A stretch of DNA of 64,000 nucleotides, from assembly GCA_934149305.1 (NCBI GenBank), contig CAKPEF010000005.1, forward strand, positions 25,658 to 89,657, written 5' to 3'. Under the pieces are notes generated by a model, which saw nothing but the letters and a program-made list of their open reading frames with translations, did no database searches and had not been told where the DNA came from. A program made the translations under genes and the position numbers. The DNA comes from an uncultured Clostridia bacterium. GTDB taxonomy: Bacteria; Bacillota; Clostridia; TANB77; UBA1234. This document shows positions 57,065-64,000 of this stretch, in pieces; the stretch's first letter is position 1, and the number at the start of each line of letters is the position of its first letter.

Positions 57065-57364
57065 GTGATTACTTTGAAAATGCAATTAGAAAAGATAAAC
57101 AAAAAATTAGACAAATTATCTAAAAAACTAGAAACAAAACAAATAATCGAATATGTAGAGTTAATGAATAATACTAAAAGTCTAATTCTTAAAAATTTTG
57201 TAATTGGCTTGGCAAAAGGCGTAGGAATAGCGATTGGTTTTACAATATTAGGAGCGGTTATGATTTATTTATTAAGAAAAGTCGTTATGCTAAATTTACC
57301 TGTAATAGGAGCATTTGTCAGAGATATAATGAACATAGCTAAAGAAATAGAAAAAATAAAATAA
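57065..57364 (+). CDS. DUF5665 domain membrane protein
   Basis: 99 residues, GTG start at 57065 behind GAGGTGATG. N-terminal coiled coil (~5-25), then a hydrophobic segment (~42-66, GLAKGVGIAIGFTILGAVMIYLL) and a second amphipathic/hydrophobic stretch (LNLPVIGAFVRDIMNI). This layout and the YVELMNNTKSLILKNF stretch match DUF5665, a small membrane family of Firmicutes without known function. It ends the two-component operon. Confidence 0.8.
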   Translation: MITLKMQLEKINKKLDKLSKKLETKQIIEYVELMNNTKSLILKNFVIGLAKGVGIAIGFTILGAVMIYLLRKVVMLNLPVIGAFVRDIMNIAKEIEKIK

Positions 57365-57419
57365 TAAAGTATTGCAAACAATAAAATGATATGATAAACT
57401 AATGATGTTGTATGAAAAT

Positions 57420-57493
57420 AGGGGTGTAGTTCATCGGTAGAATAAGAGTCTCCAAAACTCCAGAGGAGGGTTCGATTCCTTCCACCCCTGCCA
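57420..57493 (+). tRNA. tRNA-Trp (anticodon CCA)
   Basis: Acceptor stem AGGGGTG/CACCCCT, D arm TAGTTCATCGGTAGAATA, anticodon loop CTCCAAA with CCA at 57452-57454, T arm AGGGTTCGATTCCTT, encoded CCA tail. Isolated, with no other tRNA or the usual secE-nusG neighbours. Confidence 0.93.
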
Positions 57494-57524
57494 TCTGAAA
57501 TCACTTTCAGATACTTAATTTATG

Positions 57525-57592
57525 TTCTGGTAAAGACTTTGTAAGTATATCCCAATGTACTTACTACACTTACACTTTACCAGAATTTTTTT
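57525..57592 (+). terminator. Branched terminator after tRNA-Trp
   Basis: Outer stem TTCTGGTAAAG (57525-57535) with CTTTACCAGAA (57575-57585), then seven T. An inner stem GTAAGTA/TACTTAC (57541-57547 with 57558-57564) lies in the loop. Confidence 0.82.
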
Positions 57593-57719
57593 GTTTTTAT
57601 GAAAAATCAAAATGTGTATAATAAAATAACAATTTGTAAAAAATAATATAAAATTGCAAAAAAATATTGCATAATGGAAATCTTTACTATAAAATATTCA
57701 TATATATTACAAAGGAGAT

Positions 57720-58079
57720 ATGAAAATGGGAACAAGAAAAAGCAAAGAAAAAACATATGAATTGAAATACACTGGTTGGCTAACTAATGAAAATTCACCA
57801 ATATATTTGCATTATGGTACAGACAACTGGTCAGAAATTTCAGAATGTAAAATGAGAAAGTTAAAGAGCTGTTATAAAACAGAAGTTACTATACCTGCAG
57901 GAATGACTAGCTGGAGCTTTTGCTTTAGAGATTCAAACGGTAATTGGGATAACAACTATGGAAACGATTACTGGTATACTCCTACAATAGGTGAAACATA
58001 TTCGTGCGTAGAAATCGCAGAAACAGAAGTAGCTCCTAAGGTTACTAAAGTTAAAAAAACAGTGAAAAAAGGTGAATAA
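57720..58079 (+). CDS. Cytoplasmic carbohydrate-binding module protein (CBM25/53-like)
   Basis: 119 residues from ATG 57720 (AAAGGAG upstream; ATG 57726 is an alternative). The fold pattern PIYLHYGTDNWSEIS, EVTIPAGMTSWSFCFRDSNGNWDNNYGNDYWY fits starch-binding CBM25/CBM53 modules with the ligand Trp residues. No signal peptide, so it is cytoplasmic and more likely binds glycogen than external starch. A basic tail (KVTKVKKTVKK) follows. The glycogen debranching enzyme at 38937 makes glycogen plausible in this organism. Confidence 0.75.
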   Translation: MKMGTRKSKEKTYELKYTGWLTNENSPIYLHYGTDNWSEISECKMRKLKSCYKTEVTIPAGMTSWSFCFRDSNGNWDNNYGNDYWYTPTIGETYSCVEIAETEVAPKVTKVKKTVKKGE

Positions 58080-58085
58080 TATCTA

Positions 58086-58115
58086 AAACCAGCTTTTTTA
58101 GCTGGTATTTTTCTT
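58086..58115 (+). terminator. Rho-independent terminator
   Basis: ACCAGCT (58088-58094) pairs with AGCTGGT (58100-58106), then ATTTTT. Confidence 0.85.
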
Positions 58116-58158
58116 GTATTTATTAGGTAAAAAGTAATGATAGAAAGTAGAGGAATCA

Positions 58159-58668
58159 ATGTCACTTGAAATAGAAAGAAAATTTTTAATAGAAATGCCA
58201 AATTTAAAGTGGATAAGAGAAAATACTGATTGTACGGTTGCTGGAATTATACAAACATATCTTGGAAAAAACGAAGCTGGCTTTGGCAATAGAGTAAGAA
58301 GAATGAAAATAAATGGCACTATGAAATATTATCATACAGCTAAAAAAAGTGTCTCGGGAATTACAAGAATAGAAATAGAAAAAGAAATTTCAAAGGAAGA
58401 ATACGAAAAATATTTAAGCAAAAAAAGGAAAATTATTTCTTTGAGAAAAACTAGATATACAATAAAAGCAAATAATTTAAAATACGAAATTGATATTTAT
58501 CCGTTTTGGAAACACACTGCAATATTAGAAATAGAATTAAGGTCAGAAAAACAAAAATTTAAAATTCCAGACTATATAAAGGTGATAGGAGAAGTAACTA
58601 ATAATATGGATTACACAAACCAATCCTTAGCCAAAAAGTATAGTTACGAAACAAACAAAAAGTCATAG
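58159..58668 (+). CDS. CYTH-domain protein (triphosphate tunnel metalloenzyme)
   Basis: 169 residues. The signature EIERKFLI opens the chain, followed by the basic and acidic strands of an eight-stranded tunnel (YLGKNEAGFGNRVRRMK, TRIEIEKEIS, RKTRYTIK, YEIDIYP, AILEIELRSE). Such enzymes hydrolyse triphosphates or inorganic polyphosphate, or make cAMP; the activity cannot be picked here. Terminator hairpin overlaps the stop. Confidence 0.9.
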   Translation: MSLEIERKFLIEMPNLKWIRENTDCTVAGIIQTYLGKNEAGFGNRVRRMKINGTMKYYHTAKKSVSGITRIEIEKEISKEEYEKYLSKKRKIISLRKTRYTIKANNLKYEIDIYPFWKHTAILEIELRSEKQKFKIPDYIKVIGEVTNNMDYTNQSLAKKYSYETNKKS

Positions 58669-58687
58669 AAGGGTTTTTCTATGACTT
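58660..58687. terminator. Bidirectional terminator between CYTH gene and trmL
   Basis: AAGTCATAGAA (58660-58670) pairs with TTCTATGACTT (58677-58687); the stem holds the stop codons of both converging genes. Confidence 0.82.
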
Positions 58688-59176
58688 AAAGTATGTACTT
58701 ATTTCTTGAAGATTGCAAAAAGAACCTTGCCTTAATATTTCATATACAACTATTGCTACTGAATTTGAAAGATTTAATGAACGAAGAGTTTCTTTCATAG
58801 GTATTCTTATCGCATTTTTCATGTGATTTAATAAAAAATCTTCTGGTAATCCTTTTGTTTCTTTTCCAAAAAGAACAAAAATTTCATCAAAATCTGCAAA
58901 ATTCACATCAGTGTAGCATTTTTGACCTTTGGTTGTTAAATAAAACATATTGTCTTTTGGTGGATACTTGTTTAAGAATACTTCAAAAGAGGCATGTTCT
59001 TCTATCTCGACCTTATCCCAGTAATCTAATCCAGCTCTTTTTACCTGTTTTTCAGAAATATCGAATCCAAGAGGATGCACAAGGTGCAATTTACAACCAG
59101 TTGCCGCACAAGTCCTTGCTATATTTCCTGTGTTTTGAGGAATTTCTGGTTCAACTAAAACGACATTTATTTTCAT
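58679..59176 (-). CDS. trmL: tRNA (cytidine/uridine-34 2'-O)-methyltransferase
   Basis: 165 residues, SPOUT family. Motifs: PEIPQNTGNIARTCAATGCKLHLVHPLGF at the N-terminus, FGKETKGLPED in the middle and IPMKETLRSLNLSNSVAIVVYE at the C-terminus, with the SAM-binding knot complete. Methylates wobble position 34 of tRNA-Leu in E. coli. Start ATG 59176 has AGAAGG upstream. The MITE-like element lies just upstream. Confidence 0.95.
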   Translation of the reverse strand: MKINVVLVEPEIPQNTGNIARTCAATGCKLHLVHPLGFDISEKQVKRAGLDYWDKVEIEEHASFEVFLNKYPPKDNMFYLTTKGQKCYTDVNFADFDEIFVLFGKETKGLPEDFLLNHMKNAIRIPMKETLRSLNLSNSVAIVVYEILRQGSFCNLQEISTYFKS

Positions 59177-59215
59177 TTTAAGCCTTCTTTCATAAAATTA
59201 TAAATCTTAATATAG

Positions 59216-59343
59216 GTTACTATTCAGACTTAATTTAAAACTGAATTATAATGTTTTTATGGAGCACACTGTGCTCCGCTACAATTTCATGGCACACATT
59301 TACATTTGATATATACTTTTTATTTTTAAGACTGAATAGTTAC
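59216..59343 (-). mobile_element. MITE-like element, intact copy 4, with target duplication
   Basis: 128 bp. Ends GTTACTATTCAGACTTAA and TTAAGACTGAATAGTTAC are inverted repeats. The core is in the reverse direction (ATGGAGCACACTGTGCTCC, containing the perfect palindrome GGAGCACA-C-TGTGCTCC). Directly flanked on both sides by TAATATAG (59208-59215 and 59344-59351), an 8-bp target duplication. No coding capacity, so it moves only with a transposase in trans. Confidence 0.9.
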
Positions 59344-59383
59344 TAATATAGCATAGAATTAACCTAAAAACAAGTAAATAGTA

Positions 59384-59412
59384 TTGCAAAAAGTAAAAAT
59401 GTGTGCTAGTAT
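59384..59412 (+). promoter_or_regulatory. Promoter of secG
   Basis: TTGCAA (59384-59389), 17-bp spacer, TAGTAT (59407-59412). Confidence 0.65.
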
Positions 59413-59444
59413 AGTAGTGTCATGATACAAGGAGGAGTAAATAT

Positions 59445-59681
59445 ATGGAATTTTTAAAAACTTTAATAACAGTATTACAAATTTTTTCGGCCGTTATAGT
59501 AATGATTTTAGTTTTATTGCAAGACAGTAAAGAGGAAGGAAATATTGTTACAGGTTCTTCAAATAAAGGTGGTTCTATTGGTGCGAGCAGCAATGAAAAA
59601 TTAGCTAAACTAACAAAGCGTGTTGGCATTGCTTTTATCATCCTTACAATAGCTTCTAGTACTTTAATGTTAATAAAATAA
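59445..59681 (+). CDS. secG: Preprotein translocase subunit SecG
   Basis: 78 residues, normal length. Two membrane segments (~7-25, 55-76) joined by the conserved loop LLQDSKEEGNIVTGSSNKGGSIG. Accessory subunit of the SecYEG channel. AAGGAGGAG precedes the ATG. Terminator follows; the usual partner rnr/smpB genes are not adjacent. Confidence 0.94.
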   Translation: MEFLKTLITVLQIFSAVIVMILVLLQDSKEEGNIVTGSSNKGGSIGASSNEKLAKLTKRVGIAFIILTIASSTLMLIK

Positions 59682-59724
59682 TATTAAATGAAAAAATTTA
59701 TAGTAATTAAAATAAGTGAGGTAA

Positions 59725-59760
59725 GTGCAGTCATATAAATCATGACTGCACCTATTTTGT
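59725..59760 (+). terminator. Rho-independent terminator of secG
   Basis: GTGCAGTCAT (59725-59734) pairs with ATGACTGCAC (59742-59751), then CTATTTTG. Confidence 0.85.
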
Positions 59761-59884
59761 TTTTCTGTTTATATTCCCAGTTAGCATAAGGTAGTGCATA
59801 GCAAATTGATAAAATACATAATATTATAATGATAATGTTCATATTTTTATTTTGCCTATAAAGGCATTACTCCTTTAATAAATT

Positions 59885-61048
59885 TTATTTTTGACTATTA
59901 TATTCTGGCATTGTATGTGAGACAATTTGCGCCACATTAAGTTCAATATTTGTTTTAACATCAAATTTTGAGTTTTTATATATTTTTGGCCAATCATAAT
60001 TTTCAAATTCTTTATAAGTTAAGCAATTCGATTTAGCGTATCTTCCAAAACCTGCAGGGTCAATAGCAAGAGAAGTTGTTATGTCTAAATATTCGTATAT
60101 AAGTGAAGTTATATGTTCGTTAAGCACTTTATTCAAGATATCTTTGTTTTCTTGTTTTAAATAATCAGTGTTTCCTCCATTAGATTCTAAATGAATATCT
60201 AAAAATGTTTCGATGTTTATATGAGGTATATTATCATTTATACTAACTTTAATTTTAGGCTTTTTTGCTTGCTTAATTGAAAATGTTAGTGTTTTTTCAG
60301 TATCGTAGATATCATCAAGTGTGATAATATCGTTTTTTAAACTATCTGTTAAAATTAAATGACTAATAACAAGATTTTCATTTAATTTGCCAACCATTTT
60401 TTCATCTCTAAATAATGCAAGACCTGCAAACTCGGCAACACTATTTTCGGTTAATTTGGACATTACAGCGATTGGAGTCTTGTACAAAGCTTTACTATTC
60501 ATATAAAAATTTAAAATCTCTGTTCCCGCTAATTTTCCAGTATAATTAAAGGAAGATAAAATCAATTCGTAGTATCTCGCAGGACTTGTTTCAAGTATTG
60601 GACTAATATTTTCTAAAAAGTCTTTAGCTTTTCCACTGCATACAGATATAATTGTTTTAGGTCTTACATTTGGATTACTTAAAAATGAGTTTACATGTCC
60701 TTGAAGTCCATCTTTTGCAAGCTCTTCAGAATATACAATAAGCTTTGCGTGAGATAAATTAAGTTCTTTACTTGCAATGGTATTTAATTTGTTATTAACT
60801 GCTTCTAGCGATTTTGCGGGTATTGTAAATGTTGTAAATACTTCTTTTCCAGTATCGGAACTTTCACCAGTTAGTTTAACTGGTAGTGCAATTTGATATG
60901 TCGCTAGGACCTCTTTATTATCATCTCCAGAGGCTTTATCTACGCCTATAGCAATTACATATGCTAAATCATCTAGCTCTGTTTTACCATAACAACCTGT
61001 AAGCAAAATAGTAGCTAATATTATAAGAAATAATTTAAACTTTTTCAT
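59885..61048 (-). CDS. gerC: Ger(x)C-family germinant receptor lipoprotein
   Basis: 387 residues. Signal peptide with lipobox LTGC (Cys at ~19), then YGKTELDDLAYVIAIGVDKA, the GerC hallmark. Central and C-terminal domains match the three-domain GerBC fold (AKLIVYSEELAKDG; NPNVRPKTIISVCSGKAKDFL). C subunit of the spore germinant receptor, on the outer face of the spore inner membrane. Its start overlaps the end of gerB by 14 bp. In-frame CGG is absent. Specific germinant unknown. Confidence 0.92.
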   Translation of the reverse strand: MKKFKLFLIILATILLTGCYGKTELDDLAYVIAIGVDKASGDDNKEVLATYQIALPVKLTGESSDTGKEVFTTFTIPAKSLEAVNNKLNTIASKELNLSHAKLIVYSEELAKDGLQGHVNSFLSNPNVRPKTIISVCSGKAKDFLENISPILETSPARYYELILSSFNYTGKLAGTEILNFYMNSKALYKTPIAVMSKLTENSVAEFAGLALFRDEKMVGKLNENLVISHLILTDSLKNDIITLDDIYDTEKTLTFSIKQAKKPKIKVSINDNIPHINIETFLDIHLESNGGNTDYLKQENKDILNKVLNEHITSLIYEYLDITTSLAIDPAGFGRYAKSNCLTYKEFENYDWPKIYKNSKFDVKTNIELNVAQIVSHTMPEYNSQK

Positions 61049-62124
61049 TTTGCCTCCTTTTCATTTTCATGTTTGCAATAATTATTATAATTAAAGAATA
61101 AAAGTATGCTAGAAAAGGAAAAACAAAATTTATAAAAAATCTTCTTATGCTTAGCACTGTGATATATGATTTAAGTAGTACAGTAATTCCAAAGATTATA
61201 ACACAAAATAGTGGAATTATTCTTTTGTAATATTTAAGATTAAATGCCTTAGAAAAAATTTGAACAATGAACGAAGTGTCTAATGTAATATAAAGGTACA
61301 CTGCTAGTAGCCAAATAAGTGTATATAGCGATTCTACTCTTTGAACAAATCTTCCAAAGCTAATAAGTCTACTAAGTTCGAAAAAAGGAAAATAGTTTTC
61401 AGTTGATGTAGGATATGCAATTATGCCAAATAGCAGTGATGATATTAAAAGTACAATAAAAGAAACTAAGATGAAAGAACCTATTGTAGCTTTTTTAATA
61501 TTTGTTATATGCCCACCCAAAAGCAGAATAAGAAACATTCCCTCAAATATTTCTATTCTAAAAATCCCTTTTATAAAAAAATCATGAGCATCATCCCCAA
61601 ATACAGGAGTATAATTTGTGATATCAATATTTTCAAATAATGAAAAAAACATATAAAATAAAGAAAGTAATATAATTGGTGCAATAATTACACTAGTTCT
61701 AAAAATTCCTTTAAAGCCACAAAGGAGTCCAACAAACATTCCAATGATAAATAATAAATTTATATATTCCGATGGTGCATTCTTAAATAAAATATTCCTA
61801 ATGTTTTCGTTAAATTCGCTAAGAACAAGAACAACAGATGTAGTTAGGTATAATGCAACCAAAAAGTAAGTGATATTTCTTAATGTTTTGCCACCAACAT
61901 ATTCTGAAATTTCGAAAAAATCTTTGTTTGGAAATTTGAAAAAAAATTTAAACAAAATTCCGAAGTGCGATGGCTGCAACTATTATTGAATAAATTGTGT
62001 GTAGCATACTTCCTGTTCCAAAAGATTGAGCAGTAAAAGTAGGAATTGTAAGCACAAGTGGAATTATATTAACGCAGCCTATCATAGCAATACATTCCCA
62101 TGTGCTTATTTTTGAGTTATCCAT
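61035..62124 (-). CDS. gerB: GerAB/GerB-family germinant receptor permease subunit, read through one +1 frameshift at CGG
   Basis: Translation starts at ATG 62124 behind AAAGGAGG (MDNSKISTWECIAMIGCVNI) and runs 54 codons to CTT-CGG-AAT, where the frame meets TAA four codons later. Skipping the C at 61962 continues with GGA-ATT-TTG into 308 further residues (ILFKFFFKFPNKDFFEISEYVGGK...), total 362, the normal length of GerAB proteins. About ten membrane helices, APC-superfamily fold; binds the germinant. Lies between gerA and gerC on the minus strand. Same CTT-CGG-A heptamer context as in recO and the giant hydrolase. Confidence 0.9.
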
Positions 62125-62157
62125 AAACTTAGCCTCCTTTTATATATTTGAATCAAT

Positions 62158-62195
62158 ATGTTTTTATTGAGCACAAAGCTATTTTGTTTTTAAAG
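62158..62195 (-). repeat. Fragment of the dispersed intergenic repeat
   Basis: Reverse strand reads AAAATAGCTTTGTGCTCAATAAAAAC, resembling the end of the MITE core (GCTTAAG...TGTGCTCCATAAAAA). It fills the 105-bp gap between gerA and gerB. Weak. Confidence 0.45.
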
Positions 62196-62229
62196 TTGCA
62201 TATTACAGTTTATTCTTACTTTTTATAAG

Positions 62230-63844
62230 CTATTTTATCCACTTTCTTGATATTTTGGGTTCTTTTTCTTTTAATTTAGGTTTTAAGAAAATAGGCCTTC
62301 TTTCTTGCTTCCACAGTGGAGAAATAAAAATATCATCTCTTAATATGCCTTTTCTAAGAGGTGAAAGAGGTGTAAGATAAGGAACGCCAAAAGAAGTTGC
62401 AGAAGTAAGAAAACAAAGATGCATAAAAACTCCAAGTGCTATTCCAAAAAAGCCACATGCGCCACCGAGTATGATATAAAAAAATCTGGCAATTCTGAAA
62501 CTATAATTGAGCGAAAAATTAGCAATTGCAAAAGTACTGATTCCTGTTGTTGCAACTATTATTACCAAAATAGGGCTTACAATATTTGCACTTACAATAG
62601 CTTGGCCGTAAAATAAGAGTTCCGACAATGCCAAGTGTTGGACCAACAGGAGCTGGTGTTCTGATACTTGCTTCTCTTATAATTTCAAAGGCAGTTTCCA
62701 TTATAAGCAGTTCCACGAGCATTGGAAATGGAACTTTTTCTCTAGTGCCAGCAATAGAAAATAGCAAATCGGTTGGAATCATTTCTTGATGAAAAGTAGA
62801 TATTGCAATGTATAGTCCAGGTAAAAATATTGACAAAAATATTGCAGGAAGTCTAAAAATTCGAAGTAAAAGTGCATAAGGATGTCTAATATAAGTGTCT
62901 TCTGGAGAATGCGTAAAATCAGAGAATATAGCAGGTACAATTAGAGCATTAGGGCTTCCTTCAACTAAAATAGCAACGCGTCCTTCTATTAAACTAGATG
63001 CGACTTTGTCTGGTCTTTCTGTGTTAAGAATAAGAGGATTTAATGTGTATGTTTTATCTTCAATAAATTGCTCTAACTCGCCACTGTCTATTATATAATC
63101 TACATCAACTAAACTTATTCTTCTTTTAACTTCATCAATTATAGATTCATTTGTAACATCAGAAATATATGCAATGGTACAATTAGTTTTGCTTTTATTA
63201 CCAACTTCTAAACTTTCAAAAATCAAATTTTCATCTTTAACATACTTTCTTATTAAAGCCGTATTTGTTCTGAGAGTTTCAACAAAACTTTCAGATATGC
63301 CTGTTATAGTCATTTCATTTTCAGATTTATCAACACTTCTGTCAGGTAATTTCTTTACATCACAAACAATTGCAGTATTTAAAGTGTCAACTAAAATCGC
63401 ACATTCTCCATGATTTATACTATTTGTAATTTCAGAAAATTTATTTGATAGAGTTACTTGGCATTGTATAAGCATATTACCGATGATAGCATTTTTAACA
63501 TCTTCTATTTGTGTGGATTTCAAGGCGCTATTCATATCTGTTACAATATTTTTCATTAGTGGTTTTAAAATAGCTGTATTTATAGAACTAGAATCAGCTA
63601 ATCCATCATAAAACAAAATTACAGAATTGTATTTCTTGTTATTTATCTTAATATAAAAACTTCTCATTTTAAAATCATTAGAAATTGGAAAATGGAAAGT
63701 GTTTTTCAAAATTTCAATATTTTTTGATAAATTATCGCTTATCGTTTCATCTTTATCGATCGTTTTAGCAAAAGGTAAATCAGGTTCCTTTATATAAAAA
63801 TGTGAAGTATCTTTTGGTTTATTAAATTCAAAAAAATTTTTCAT
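62230..63844 (-). CDS. gerA: GerA-family germinant receptor subunit, read through one +1 frameshift at CGG
   Basis: From ATG 63844, 412 codons lead to ATT-TTA-CGG-CCA. Skipping the C at 62608 gives GGC-CAA-GCT, i.e. GTLIL-GQAIVSANIVSP, which matches the conserved GQA segment of GerAA proteins. The full protein is 537 residues with the N-terminal soluble domain, five membrane helices (~300-510) and the family stretches EGSPNALIVPAIF, EIIREASIRTPAPVGPTLGIVG and FGVPYLTPLSPLR. A subunit of the spore germinant receptor, possibly ion channel forming. Without the shift the protein ends 28 codons later and loses its last two helices. Confidence 0.92.
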
Positions 63845-63936
63845 TATAATCTCCTACAGTGTAAATATTTTTAAAAATAGTTTGTTACAAAATTCTGAAA
63901 AATATTCTTTGAATTTCCATATGCTGTCAATAACCA

Positions 63937-63984
63937 ATGAAAAGTTCACCCCAAATAAAGCAAAATAATCAGTGAATTGTTCAC
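63937..63984. other. Repeated GTTCACCC motif at window edge
   Basis: AAAGTTCACCCC (63941-63952) and TTGTTCACCCTCC (63977-63989) form a direct repeat 36 bp apart; the second is also part of the palindrome GTGAATTGTTCAC (63972-63984). It resembles multiple terminal repeats at insertion-sequence ends, but the rest is outside the window. Confidence 0.3.
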
Positions 63985-64000
63985 CCTCCTAAATAATATT

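Noticed and set aside
8551..59343. Dispersed repeats as a CRISPR array
   Set aside because: Copies are kilobases apart, not regularly spaced, and carry terminal inverted repeats.
61035..61979. gerB starting at TTG 61979
   Set aside because: It lacks a ribosome binding site and the first two helices, which are found in the other frame behind AAAGGAGG.
24116..62608. Sequencing or assembly errors as the cause of the six frame breaks
   Set aside because: All six are the same base (extra C) in front of GG, in different sequence contexts without homopolymers, while many other TTGGA, AAGGA and CTTGGA stretches in the window are unaffected. Random or systematic base-calling errors would not select this. 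Raw reads would be the final proof.
24116..62608. CGG reassigned to another amino acid (as reported for Trp or Gln in some lineages)
   Set aside because: A simple reassignment would keep the frame. Here the frame changes at every site.
63840..63960. Sigma-G promoter for the ger operon
   Set aside because: Several partial matches exist, but none has both boxes with correct spacing.

Overview
The window is a low-GC (roughly 30% by eye) chromosomal segment from an endospore-forming Clostridia-type Firmicute. The spore genes yqfC, yqfD, a SpoIID-type gene, gpr and gerA/gerB/gerC show this, as do a T-box-controlled glyS, a mostly AGA arginine vocabulary and AGGAGG-type ribosome binding sites. I do not recognise the species. 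An uncultured gut lineage is plausible but not shown.

Layout: 1-2306 ABC transporter and a radical SAM protein. 2417-8488 translation genes (S1 protein, typA, queA, tgt, Smr protein). 8671-17922 a secreted protein, rpmE, mfd, a PrsA-like foldase, an RNA methyltransferase and a MacA/MacB-like pair. 17983-24763 the classic yqfC-yqfD ... ybeY ... cdd-era-yqzL-recO run. 24888-31098 glyS with its T-box, envelope genes and two compositionally odd genes. 31379-42318 ppdK, spoIID-like, ROK kinase, murB, yvcK-like, glycogen debranching enzyme, ruvC and holA. 42347-50368 gpr and an envelope cluster led by a giant wall hydrolase. 50678-53467 an odd gene, gltX, 5S rRNA and tRNA-Asn. 53902-59681 a two-component system, envelope proteins, tRNA-Trp, a CBM-like protein, CYTH, trmL and secG. 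59885-63844 (minus) the gerA-gerB-gerC germinant receptor.

The main discovery is a recoding signal. Four otherwise intact genes (recO, the giant hydrolase, gerB, gerA) are each broken by +1 frameshifts, six in total. Every break lies exactly at an in-frame CGG triplet followed by A or C. If the C is skipped, or CGGN is read as one codon, GGA/GGC (Gly) restores the family protein, in gerA and recO at the glycine I expect from memory of the families. By eye I found no other in-frame CGG in any ordinary gene here. CGG is used as ordinary arginine only in three genes (24888-25577, 30184-31098, 50678-51340) whose codon use differs from the rest and which look acquired. The simplest model is a host lacking an efficient CGG-reading tRNA-Arg, in which CGG is decoded by a +1 shift onto tRNA-Gly.

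A second layer is a family of 106-137 bp non-coding MITE-like elements. They have terminal inverted repeats near GTTACTATTCAGNCTTAA and a shared palindromic core. Four are recognisable (20709, 43338, 50398, 59216) and cores or fragments lie in at least four further gaps. The copy at 59216 is flanked by a perfect 8-bp target duplication.
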